From the NCBI GenBank assembly GCA_016212245.1, contig JACRGU010000060.1:1-14081 (forward strand): DNA of 14,081 bases, read 5' to 3'. Below the pieces are notes generated by a model that was given only the letters and a program-made list of their open reading frames with translations, did not search any database and was not told the origin of the DNA. The stretch is from Nitrospirota bacterium (GTDB lineage Bacteria > Nitrospirota > Thermodesulfovibrionia > Thermodesulfovibrionales > SM23-35). Both the position numbers and the translations under genes were made by a program. Below are positions 1 through 5,725 of this stretch, one piece after another; the stretch's first letter is position 1, and every line of letters begins with the position of its first letter.

Positions 1-1119
1 CTCGTCAGGTACAGGTGACCTCCCCAGGGCATCTTCATATGATATGAGTCCTTTTGAATAAAGGTCGAATAATGACTGGTTCATCGTCTGCATACCAAAT
101 ATTGCTTGGCCGGTCTGCATCATTGAATATATCTGGTGTATTTTGTCATCTCTTATCAGATTTCTTATTGCTGGATTCGGCACCAGCAGCTCAACCGCGA
201 GAACCCTTCCCTGTCCGGATTTCTTAGGGATAAGCTGCTGAGCGAGTATCCCTTCCAGGACAAAAGATAGCTGAACCCTTATCTGCTCCTGTTGATAGGG
301 CGGAAACACGTCTATGATACGGTTTATTGTCTGGACAGCAGAGTTTGTATGCAATGTGGCGAGTGTTAAATGGCCTGTTTCTGAGACTGTAAGGGCTGCC
401 TCAATTGTCTCAAGGTCGCGCATCTCACCAATCAAAACTACATCAGGATCCTGCCTGAGGACATATCTTAAGGCATCTTTAAATGATGCTGTGTCAGCAT
501 TTACCTCTCTCTGGTTAATCAGACATTTTCTGTGACTGTGAAGATATTCTATGGGATCCTCTATTGTTATTATATGGTCATATCTCTCTGAGTTTATCCT
601 GTCAACCATGGCAGCGAGGGTTGTAGATTTACCACTTCCTGTTGGCCCTGTAACAAGGATGAGACCCCGCGGCTTTTTTACAAGTTCATTAACCACTTCA
701 GGTAGTCCGAGTTCTTGGAAGGTCATAATCTGGAATGGAATTGTCCTGAATGCACCTGCAACAGCCCCTCTCTGCATAAAGATATTTGCCCTGAACCTGC
801 TTAGTCCCTTGATGCCAAAAGACAAATCAAGCTCATTATTTTCCTCAAATTTATGTTTCTGTGCATCTGTGAGTATGCTGTAGCATAATGCCTTTGTCTC
901 TGCAGGATCCAATGGCTTCAGGTCAAGAGAAGTAGGCTTTCCATCGCTCTGTGACTCCGCGAAAACTACACCACCCCACTTTTTTGTGTCAAGATCGAGG
1001 TGGTCAACAGGGATAAGCTTTCCATCAATCCTCAGTCTTGGTGGACTCCCAGTTGTTATGTGAAGGTCTGAGGCCCCTTTTTCAATCATCATCTTCAGTA
1101 AGTCATAAAGCGTTGCCAT
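1..1119 (-). CDS. pilT: Type IV pilus retraction ATPase PilT (partial, C-terminus off the left edge)
   Basis: Hexameric cytoplasmic ATPase that powers pilus depolymerisation and twitching motility. I translated 373 residues from the ATG at 1119 down to base 1 with no stop, so the 3' end is missing, probably only a few residues. The N-terminus has the ASDLHI motif, Walker A GPTGSGKST lies at about residues 158-166, the Walker B region DPDVVLIGEMRD at about 224-235, TLHTNSA follows, and the AIRNLIRD motif at about 317-324 separates PilT from PilB/GspE. An AGGGGAG ribosome site precedes the start, 11 bp beyond the pilB stop, so the two genes form an operon. Oddity: about 25 extra residues (roughly 43-68) sit between the N-terminal strand and the PxxTK segment compared with ordinary PilT proteins. 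PilU is the main alternative, but the AIRNLIRD motif favours PilT. Confidence 0.95.
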   Translation of the reverse strand, partial: MATLYDLLKMMIEKGASDLHITTGSPPRLRIDGKLIPVDHLDLDTKKWGGVVFAESQSDGKPTSLDLKPLDPAETKALCYSILTDAQKHKFEENNELDLSFGIKGLSRFRANIFMQRGAVAGAFRTIPFQIMTFQELGLPEVVNELVKKPRGLILVTGPTGSGKSTTLAAMVDRINSERYDHIITIEDPIEYLHSHRKCLINQREVNADTASFKDALRYVLRQDPDVVLIGEMRDLETIEAALTVSETGHLTLATLHTNSAVQTINRIIDVFPPYQQEQIRVQLSFVLEGILAQQLIPKKSGQGRVLAVELLVPNPAIRNLIRDDKIHQIYSMMQTGQAIFGMQTMNQSLFDLYSKGLISYEDALGRSPVPDE

Positions 1120-1130
1120 CACTCACTCCC

Positions 1131-2939
1131 CTAATCCCCGAATGTTACCCTCATAACCTCCTCAATAGAAGTTATTCCTTCCCTTACCTTTGTAAGGCCA
1201 CTCATCCTCAATGTCTTCATTCCCAGGCGTATAGCAGCCTTTTTAATCTCACTCGCAGATGCACCCTCGAGTATTAATTCCTTCAGTTCATCCTTTATAG
1301 GTATAACCTCATAGAGTGCTACCCTGCCTTTATAGCCTGAATTATTACAGGTAGGGCATCCCCTACCTTTGTAGGAGGTGACTGTCTTTGCCTCTTCCTC
1401 GGAAAAACCAACCTTAACAAGTGCTGATATAGGAACCCTTTCCTCCTCCTTGCACTCCTTGCAGATTCTCCTTGCGAGTCTTTGGGCAAGGATAAGGATT
1501 ACAGATGAAGAGACGAGAAATGGCTCTATACCCATATTCAGGAGCCTGCTTATTGTGCCTGGGGCATCATTTGTATGCAGGGTGCTCAAGACGAGATGTC
1601 CTGTCAGTGCTGCCTTAACACCTATTTCTGCTGTCTCAAAATCTCTTATCTCACCTACCATGATTATATCAGGATCCTGTCTGAGGAAAGACCTGAGGGC
1701 TGATGCAAACGTGAGACCAATCTCTTCTTTAACCTGGACCTGGTTAATCCCGAGAAAATTATACTCAACAGGATCTTCTGCAGTCATGATATTGGTATCG
1801 GGTTTATTTAGATAGATAAGTGCAGAATAAAGTGTTGTTGTCTTACCGCTTCCTGTAGGGCCTGTGACTAATATCATTCCGTAAGGTTTGTTAAGTGCCT
1901 CCATGAAGTCCTGTAAGGACTTTTCTTCAAACCCGAGTTTAGTAAGGTCGACCTGGAGGCTTGACTTGTCGAGGAGTCTTAAAACAGTCTTTTCACCGAA
2001 AAGACACGGCAGAGTTGAGACACGGAAATCAATCTCCCTTTTCTTGCCGAGCTTAAGCTTTATTCTTCCATCCTGGGGCAACCTTCTCTCGGCAATATCA
2101 AGGCGTGACATTATCTTTACCCTCGAGGTCAGGGCATTTTTAATCTTTATAGGCAGGTTCATAACAGTGTACATCACACCATCAACCCTGTACCTGACGC
2201 GGAGAGAAGTCTCATAAGGTTCTATATGGATATCGCTTGCCCCTGCCTTTATCGCATTTACAAATATTCCATTGACGAGTTTTACTATCGGGGCCTCGAC
2301 TTCTTTTACGACCTCAGTATCTTCTCTTTCTTCTATAGTCTCTATACCCTCAAGGGCACTGCCGACTACCCTGTCGAACGCATCAACATCAATTGTAGGG
2401 CCTTCTTCAATAAATGTTGCCTCGGCCCCTGTGAATTCTTCTTCGGAAAGGGTATAGTCCTTTGCCTGTAGAACCTGTGTTGTAGCGGTCTTTGCTACAA
2501 CAAGGCTTTCACCTTTGCCCATATAATACTTGCCGATTGCATTGATTATTCCAGACTCACTCGAGACAACAACCTCCACATTATAGCCGGTCATAAACTT
2601 TACATCATCAATCGCAAAGATATTTGAAGGGTCTGCCATTGCTACAGTCAGGGTCGCCCCGACCCTTGTAACAGGCACAATGAGATATTTTTTGGCCATG
2701 TCAGAGGGGATAAGTTTTAATACTGCCGGGTCAATTTTATAGTCTGCGAGGTTTATTGCAGGTACGCCATACTGTTTACTCAGGAATGTTACAAGTTTAT
2801 CCTCTGTTATAAAGCCTAATTTTACAAGATTTGTCCCCAGCCTTCCACCTTCTTTTTTCTGGAGATTTAATGCCTGTATTAATTGATCTTCAGAAATAAT
2901 ATTCGCGGCTATAAGGAGCTGACCTAATTTTGCAGCCAT
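1131..2939 (-). CDS. pilB: Type IV pilus assembly ATPase PilB with MshEN c-di-GMP-binding domain
   Basis: Cytoplasmic extension motor of the type IV pilus, 602 aa, GspE/PilB family. The N-terminus (about 1-150) is an MshEN domain. Two 24-residue motifs of the type (K/R)LGxxL...L...L..Q occupy residues 4-27 and 33-56, separated by exactly five residues, which is the published architecture for c-di-GMP binding. An acidic linker (about 165-215) precedes the ATPase core: ASDIHIEP, Walker A GPTGSGKTT at 360-368, DPDIIMVGEIRD from 422, and a tetracysteine zinc site C493/C496 and C528/C531. The start at 2939 gives the family-typical N-terminus, although no strong ribosome site is seen upstream. It is transcribed into pilT. 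Inference: extension is c-di-GMP responsive. Full length and intact. Confidence 0.96.
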   Translation of the reverse strand: MAAKLGQLLIAANIISEDQLIQALNLQKKEGGRLGTNLVKLGFITEDKLVTFLSKQYGVPAINLADYKIDPAVLKLIPSDMAKKYLIVPVTRVGATLTVAMADPSNIFAIDDVKFMTGYNVEVVVSSESGIINAIGKYYMGKGESLVVAKTATTQVLQAKDYTLSEEEFTGAEATFIEEGPTIDVDAFDRVVGSALEGIETIEEREDTEVVKEVEAPIVKLVNGIFVNAIKAGASDIHIEPYETSLRVRYRVDGVMYTVMNLPIKIKNALTSRVKIMSRLDIAERRLPQDGRIKLKLGKKREIDFRVSTLPCLFGEKTVLRLLDKSSLQVDLTKLGFEEKSLQDFMEALNKPYGMILVTGPTGSGKTTTLYSALIYLNKPDTNIMTAEDPVEYNFLGINQVQVKEEIGLTFASALRSFLRQDPDIIMVGEIRDFETAEIGVKAALTGHLVLSTLHTNDAPGTISRLLNMGIEPFLVSSSVILILAQRLARRICKECKEEERVPISALVKVGFSEEEAKTVTSYKGRGCPTCNNSGYKGRVALYEVIPIKDELKELILEGASASEIKKAAIRLGMKTLRMSGLTKVREGITSIEEVMRVTFGD

Positions 2940-3152
2940 ATGGTTAACATATATGAAAATACAATGAATGTCAACTCGTGGGATGGCTAAAAATTGGACT
3001 AAGAAGGCCGGAAATTGCTATTATGTATAGTGAACGTCGGTCCAATTATAAGCACATAGAGTTTCGTAGGGGTCCAGGATTCAAGGGGTCCGGTGGTCAA
3101 GTGGAAAATCTTCTTTTCGCTCGAATCCTTGAATCCTTTTTAAGGTTTAGAC
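2940..3152. other. Divergent intergenic spacer with two nested inverted repeats
   Basis: This spacer separates divergent pilB from the Toprim gene. It holds a perfect 8-bp inverted repeat, AATTGGAC (2992-2999) against GTCCAATT (3040-3047). It also holds a perfect 11-bp inverted repeat, AGGATTCAAGG (3076-3086) against CCTTGAATCCT (3127-3137). The second is followed by a T run, but its 40-nt loop is too long for a good terminator. Promoters for both directions must lie here, but I see no convincing -35/-10 pair. The short + strand reading frame through the region has no recognisable protein features. Confidence 0.45.
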
Positions 3153-3584
3153 ATGCTGAATACACAGAAGAATGCGCCCTCTATAAGTGATGTAGAGAGG
3201 GCTGAGAGGTTAAGAGGAGTCCTTGAGACCCTCTATGAGGTGAATAAAAGAATACCTGTAATCGTTGAGGGGAAGAGGGATGCACTTGCACTAAGGAGGC
3301 TTGGCCTTGTTGGTGAGATTATCACACTCCATAGAGGCAAGAGTCTTTATGAATTCTGTGGGGATGTTGCAGAGAGGTTTCACCGGGTAATTGTACTGTT
3401 AGACTGGGATAGCAAGGGTGAGAATCTGAACAGGACATTAAGCAGACATCTCAAAGGGCACTGGGAAGAATTTTCTACATTCAGGGAACTCCTGAAGATA
3501 CTCTGCCAGAAGGATATAAAGGATATAGAAGGTATTCCAAAGTTGCTCGACAGGCTTGAGGGTAATGAAATCTCTTGGTATTGA
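3153..3584 (+). CDS. Small Toprim-domain protein
   Basis: A 143-aa protein whose centre is a Toprim fold. The VEGKRD motif supplies the catalytic-type glutamate (E39) and LLDWDSKG supplies the DxD pair (D84, D86). These are the metal-binding residues of primases, topoisomerases, OLD nucleases and RNase M5. No other domain is present, so it resembles the stand-alone small Toprim proteins of unknown role rather than a primase. The start at 3153 has AAGG at 3142-3145 with 7-nt spacing. Its 3' end overlaps the yraN-like start by about 20 nt, implying translational coupling. It ends in UGA, used here as a normal stop. A nucleic-acid transaction is likely from the fold; the specific reaction is not known. 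Confidence 0.8.
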   Translation: MLNTQKNAPSISDVERAERLRGVLETLYEVNKRIPVIVEGKRDALALRRLGLVGEIITLHRGKSLYEFCGDVAERFHRVIVLLDWDSKGENLNRTLSRHLKGHWEEFSTFRELLKILCQKDIKDIEGIPKLLDRLEGNEISWY

Positions 3585-3912
3585 GGGTGAAAACCTCGCA
3601 GTAAAATTTCTAAAGAGTAGTGGTTACAAAATCATTGCCCGAAATTATAAAACCCCGATAGGTGAGATTGATATTATTGCAAAAGATGGCGAGACCATCG
3701 TATTTATTGAAGTAAAAACAAGAACAGATGATTCCTTCGGTTATCCATTTGAGGCAGTACATACAAAGAAGAAACAAAAATTGAAAAAATTAGCCCTGCT
3801 CTATCTGAAGAAACAGAAAAAAGAATGCCCGGCCAGATTCGATGTCCTGAGTATTTACAAGAATTATGGTAAATACGAGATCGAGCATATCAAGGATGCA
3901 TTCGAGGTTTGA
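3565..3912 (+). CDS. YraN/UPF0102 family endonuclease-like protein
   Basis: A 115-aa protein with the UPF0102 (YraN) signature, a minimal PD-(D/E)XK nuclease fold: GEIDII (E34, D36) followed by VFIEVKTR (E49, K51). Family length is about 115-125 aa, so it is complete. I use the ATG at 3565, which begins the family-typical IGxxGExxAxxxL helix. An in-frame TTG at 3556 would add three residues and is an alternative. The start overlaps the end of the Toprim gene, so a two-gene nucleic-acid-processing operon is likely. Some family members are implicated in DNA processing or repair, but no firm role is established. Ends in UGA. Confidence 0.9.
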   Translation: MKSLGIEGENLAVKFLKSSGYKIIARNYKTPIGEIDIIAKDGETIVFIEVKTRTDDSFGYPFEAVHTKKKQKLKKLALLYLKKQKKECPARFDVLSIYKNYGKYEIEHIKDAFEV

Positions 3913-3929
3913 GCTGTTAAATTTTTCCC

Positions 3930-3959
3930 TTGACAAAAATATGCAAATATTATTATATA
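3930..3959 (+). promoter_or_regulatory. Sigma-70-type promoter of the arsR-1/dsr/sqr operon
   Basis: A perfect -35 TTGACA (3930-3935) is followed after 17-18 nt by an AT-rich -10 (TTATAT or TATATA, 3953-3959). An AAGGAGG ribosome site (3974-3980) and the GTG start at 3987 follow. The ArsR-type operator covers the spacer and -10, a position suited to repression. Confidence 0.75.
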
Positions 3960-3967
3960 TGAATATA
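3939..3967. promoter_or_regulatory. ArsR-type operator, copy 1
   Basis: An AT-rich 29-bp imperfect inverted repeat with half-sites ATATGCAA and, at the other end, ATGAATATA. It matches the 29-bp site at 7850-7878 at 25 of 29 positions, including the first 14 bases. The ATA..CAA/TG..TAT style is typical of ArsR/SmtB operators. It overlaps the -10 of the promoter in front of arsR-1. Autoregulation is inferred. Confidence 0.6.
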
Positions 3968-3986
3968 AAACTTAAGGAGGTCTCAA

Positions 3987-4328
3987 GTGAGGTCAATAGG
4001 TAAGAGGGTAGAACTTCTCAGGGTAGTTGCCCATCCTGTAAGGATTCGAATCCTTGATGAACTTTTAAAGGGTGTAAAATGTGTAAGTGACTTTGAGGAA
4101 TTCCTGTCAATAAGCCAGCCAAATGTCTCACAACATCTATCACTTCTCAGGCAATATGGAGTAGTAGACTACTACATGGATGGAAGGCTTAGATGCTATT
4201 TTCTTAAGGATCCAATAATACCTGATATTTTAGAGGTTCTAAAAAAAGACTATATGGAGGAGTTACCAGCCCCTGCATGTTGCCCTGTAACAAAAAAAGG
4301 CACATATCCAGGAGAAAGGAGGAGGTAA
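3987..4328 (+). CDS. ArsR/SmtB-family transcriptional repressor (ArsR-1)
   Basis: A 113-aa winged-helix regulator of the ArsR/SmtB family. The HPVRIRIL helix is at 16-23, and the recognition helix SISQPNVSQHLSLLRQ spans about 41-56, followed by the wing (DGRLRCYF). GTG start with an AAGGAGG site 6 nt upstream. Cysteines are C32 (in KCVSD, aligning with the first Cys of the ArsR CVC metal site, whose second Cys is Ser here), C70 in the wing and an adjacent C98-C99 pair in the tail. That pattern is not a canonical arsenic site. With sqr and dsr-like genes downstream, a thiol/persulfide or metalloid sensor of the SqrR/BigR kind is plausible but unproven. It heads the operon and probably binds the 29-bp operators at 3939 and 7850. 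Confidence 0.9.
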   Translation: MRSIGKRVELLRVVAHPVRIRILDELLKGVKCVSDFEEFLSISQPNVSQHLSLLRQYGVVDYYMDGRLRCYFLKDPIIPDILEVLKKDYMEELPAPACCPVTKKGTYPGERRR

Positions 4329-4395
4329 GATTTAAGTTCGGAGTTCGTAGTAATGAGTTCGGCGGTTTTAGTTTAGGAAAAGAGGTGAAGAATTT
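4329..4395 (+). repeat. Short spacer with degenerate GAGTTCGGAGTTCG-type repeat
   Basis: Between arsR-1 and the DsrE-like gene, a short degenerate tandem of GAGTTCG-like units (about 4336-4370) is present. It belongs to the same class of simple repeats seen at 9946, 13005 and 13611. The AGGTGA ribosome site for the next gene is at 4383-4388. Confidence 0.4.
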
Positions 4396-4752
4396 ATGAG
4401 TAAAATATTTACATTATTTTTATCTACATCACCATACTCATACGAAAACACATTGACTGCAGTCAGGATTGCTGAATCTGCTTTGAACAAAGGGCATGTA
4501 GTAAAGCTCATTGCCTCAGGTGATGGAGTATATTGTTTTCTCAAAGGCCAAAAAGCAAAGGGAATAACAAATGCAGAAGAGAAGTTCGGTGAGTTAATCC
4601 AAAATGGTTTAAAGGTCTATCTCTGAGGTGGCTGTATGAACTTTCGCCGTGCAGCGAAGGATGATTACTTAGATGGCACAGAGGTGGGCTCTCTTAAGGG
4701 TCTTTTCAAGACCATGGGTGAAGCGGATATCTGGCTGAATATAGGTGTGTAG
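4396..4752 (+). CDS. DsrE-like selenoprotein (in-frame UGA = Sec77)
   Basis: DsrE/TusD-type sulfur-relay protein, 118 aa if UGA at 4624-4626 is read as selenocysteine. Residues 1-76 form the Rossmann-like DsrE half (FLSTSPYSYENTLTAVRIAE, GDGVYCF). The UGA falls after KVYL, where cysteine relatives have the active-site Cys, giving a U-G-G-C motif (Sec77, Cys80). The same frame then runs on through MNFRRAAKDDYLDG and GLFKTMGEADIWLNIGV to a TAG at 4750, ending at normal family length. A SECIS-like hairpin lies at 4641-4660. Stopping at the UGA would delete the C-terminal third, including the catalytic motif. Start supported by AGGTGA with 7-nt spacing. It is the first of three dsrEFH-like genes before sqr. 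DsrE-like selenoproteins are a known but rare class. Alternatives are a nonsense mutation or sequencing error. Confidence 0.88.
4641..4660 (+). promoter_or_regulatory. Bacterial SECIS-like hairpin for the DsrE-like selenoprotein
   Basis: CTTTCGC (4641-4647) pairs with GCGAAGG (4654-4660), seven pairs with one G-U, closing the 6-nt loop CGTGCA. The loop begins 21 nt after the UGA and has G as its second base. Known bacterial SECIS elements need a G in the first two loop bases and an apical loop about 16-37 nt past the UGA, and both conditions hold. It lies inside the coding sequence, as expected in bacteria. Confidence 0.8.
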
Positions 4753-4761
4753 TATGAACAC

Positions 4762-4871
4762 GATATTGCCTTTTCGCTCATTCTCGACAGACATCCTGTC
4801 TGTCTCCGAGGTATTTTGCCTGAAAAACATCCTGTTTTTCAGGCAAAATAAAACCGCTCAAAGGTAATATC
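4762..4871. repeat. Cloverleaf-like palindromic element, copy 1
   Basis: The outer stem is GATATTGCCTTT (4762-4773) against 4860-4871, 12 pairs with one G-T. Inside are two arms. The first is GACAGACA/TGTCTGTC (4786-4804) with a TCC loop. The second is a perfect 16-bp stem, 4814-4829 against 4833-4848, also with a TCC loop. The junction strings TTTTCGCTCATTCTCG, CCGAGG and AAACCGCTCAAA are shared exactly with copy 2 at 5265-5401, while the stems differ in sequence. It sits between the DsrE-like stop and the dsrF-like gene, so it may be a mobile palindromic repeat or a structured RNA segment in the operon mRNA. Confidence 0.75.
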
Positions 4872-4899
4872 ATGTCCAAAATTTATGATGGAGGATATT

Positions 4900-5253
4900 A
4901 TGGGGAAAATTGCAATGATTCTGAGAAGATCGCCATATGGCGATATAAACGCAGCAGAGGCTGTCAGGCATGCAATGGGAGGAGTAACCAGTGAACTGGA
5001 AGTTATTCTTATTATGGTGGATGGTGGAGTTCTACTTGCCCGTGAAGGGCAGGATGAATCAGGTACAGGGTTTACTAATCTTGGTGTAGCATTGAAGGAT
5101 TGTATTGAGATGGGTGTTGAGGTCTATGCTGATAAACTCTCATTGAAAGAACAGCATATTGATACAGAAGAACTCATTGAAGGTGTGAAGATTGCCAACG
5201 GTGCTGAGATAGCAGAGATGGTTAAAGAGGCAAAGACAACAATGATTTTTTGA
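4900..5253 (+). CDS. DsrF/TusC-like sulfur-relay protein
   Basis: A 117-aa member of the DsrE/F superfamily. It has the SPYGDINAAEAVRHAMG opening typical of DsrF/TusC-like subunits, a central VILIMVDGGVLLAREGQ strand-turn, and the C-terminal ELIEGVKIANGAEIAEMV segment. I chose the ATG at 4900 because GGAGG at 4890-4894 lies 5 nt upstream and the family begins MGKIA. The earlier in-frame ATGs at 4885 and 4888 have no ribosome site. In DsrEFH and TusBCD complexes the F/C subunit is structural and lacks the catalytic cysteine. Here the only cysteine is in LKDCIEMG, consistent with a non-catalytic role. It ends in UGA, treated as a true stop. Cloverleaf repeats flank it on both sides. Confidence 0.88.
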   Translation: MGKIAMILRRSPYGDINAAEAVRHAMGGVTSELEVILIMVDGGVLLAREGQDESGTGFTNLGVALKDCIEMGVEVYADKLSLKEQHIDTEELIEGVKIANGAEIAEMVKEAKTTMIF

Positions 5254-5264
5254 TTGAGTGATAC

Positions 5265-5401
5265 AATGGCAAGATATAATATTTTCGCTCATTCTCGTCC
5301 CGATAAAATCGGGACTCCGAGGCTTTTGCCTCTTTATCTTTTGAAATATCCTTTATGGAATATCGGCAAAAGAAACCGCTCAAATACTATATCCTGCCAT
5401 T
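5265..5401. repeat. Cloverleaf-like palindromic element, copy 2
   Basis: A 20-bp outer stem (5265-5284 against 5382-5401; 18 Watson-Crick pairs, the two exceptions A-C on this strand and therefore G-U on the other). Arm 1 is TCCCGAT/ATCGGGA (5298-5314). Arm 2 is closed by TTTTGCC (5324-5330) and GGCAAAA (5365-5371), with a weaker internal hairpin at about 5343-5364. It shares 16-, 6- and 12-nt junction strings exactly with the element at 4762-4871 while its stems are different, so pairing is conserved more than sequence. It lies between the dsrF-like and dsrH-like genes. Confidence 0.75.
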
Positions 5402-5433
5402 TAGATTTAGCTTAAGAACGATGGGAGGGTAAC

Positions 5434-5715
5434 ATGCTTGTAATAGTAAAAAGTCCACCTGAGACACCAGACGGTGAAAGGGGAGTGAAACTTGCGCGGG
5501 ACATGGCAGCCGATGTAGTCCTTATGCAGAATGGTATCTATTTTGCACAGAAAGAACGGCTTGGAGGATTCTGCGGAAGGGCCTATATCCTTGACGAGGA
5601 CATGAGACTCAGAGGATTAAAAGACGAAGGGCTTGAGAAAGGCATAAAGAAGTTGAACCATGACGAGCTTATTGACTTGATAGCTGAAGAAGATAAAGTG
5701 GTAGGAATGTTTTAG
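5434..5715 (+). CDS. DsrH/TusB-like sulfur-relay protein
   Basis: A 93-aa protein, the usual size of DsrH/TusB. It starts MLVIVKSPPETPDGERG, has the DVVLMQNGIYFA strand-helix element seen in TusB (DAVLLxxDGVY type), and keeps one cysteine (C47 in GGFCGRAYILDED), followed by the regulatory-looking acidic end ELIDLIAEEDKVVGMF. Ribosome site GGGAGGG at 5423-5429, 4 nt before the ATG. As third gene after DsrE-like and DsrF-like it completes a DsrEFH/TusDCB-type set, which in characterised systems forms a heterohexamer passing persulfide sulfur between carriers. Sequence similarity in this family is low, so order and length carry much of the assignment. Ends 10 bp before sqr. Confidence 0.82.
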   Translation: MLVIVKSPPETPDGERGVKLARDMAADVVLMQNGIYFAQKERLGGFCGRAYILDEDMRLRGLKDEGLEKGIKKLNHDELIDLIAEEDKVVGMF

Positions 5716-5725
5716 GGGAGGTAAC

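Noticed and set aside
2978..3190. A 70-aa + strand frame in the pilB/Toprim spacer
   Set aside because: It runs through inverted repeats and into the Toprim gene in another frame, with no ribosome site and no recognisable protein pattern.
4396..4626. Reading the DsrE-like gene as a 76-aa truncated protein or pseudogene
   Set aside because: The same frame continues after the UGA with clear family sequence to a normal length, and a SECIS-like hairpin is in place. Loss of the C-terminal third by mutation would not explain both.
4762..4871. Intrinsic terminator after the DsrE-like gene
   Set aside because: The strong 16-bp stem ends in AAAATAAAACC rather than a T run, and the whole element is part of a larger cloverleaf shared with 5265-5401.
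5251..5415. Selenocysteine readthrough of the dsrF-like UGA at 5251 (53 further open codons)
   Set aside because: DsrF-like proteins normally end here, the extension encodes only the palindromic element, no conserved Cys is expected, and no hairpin of the right spacing follows.
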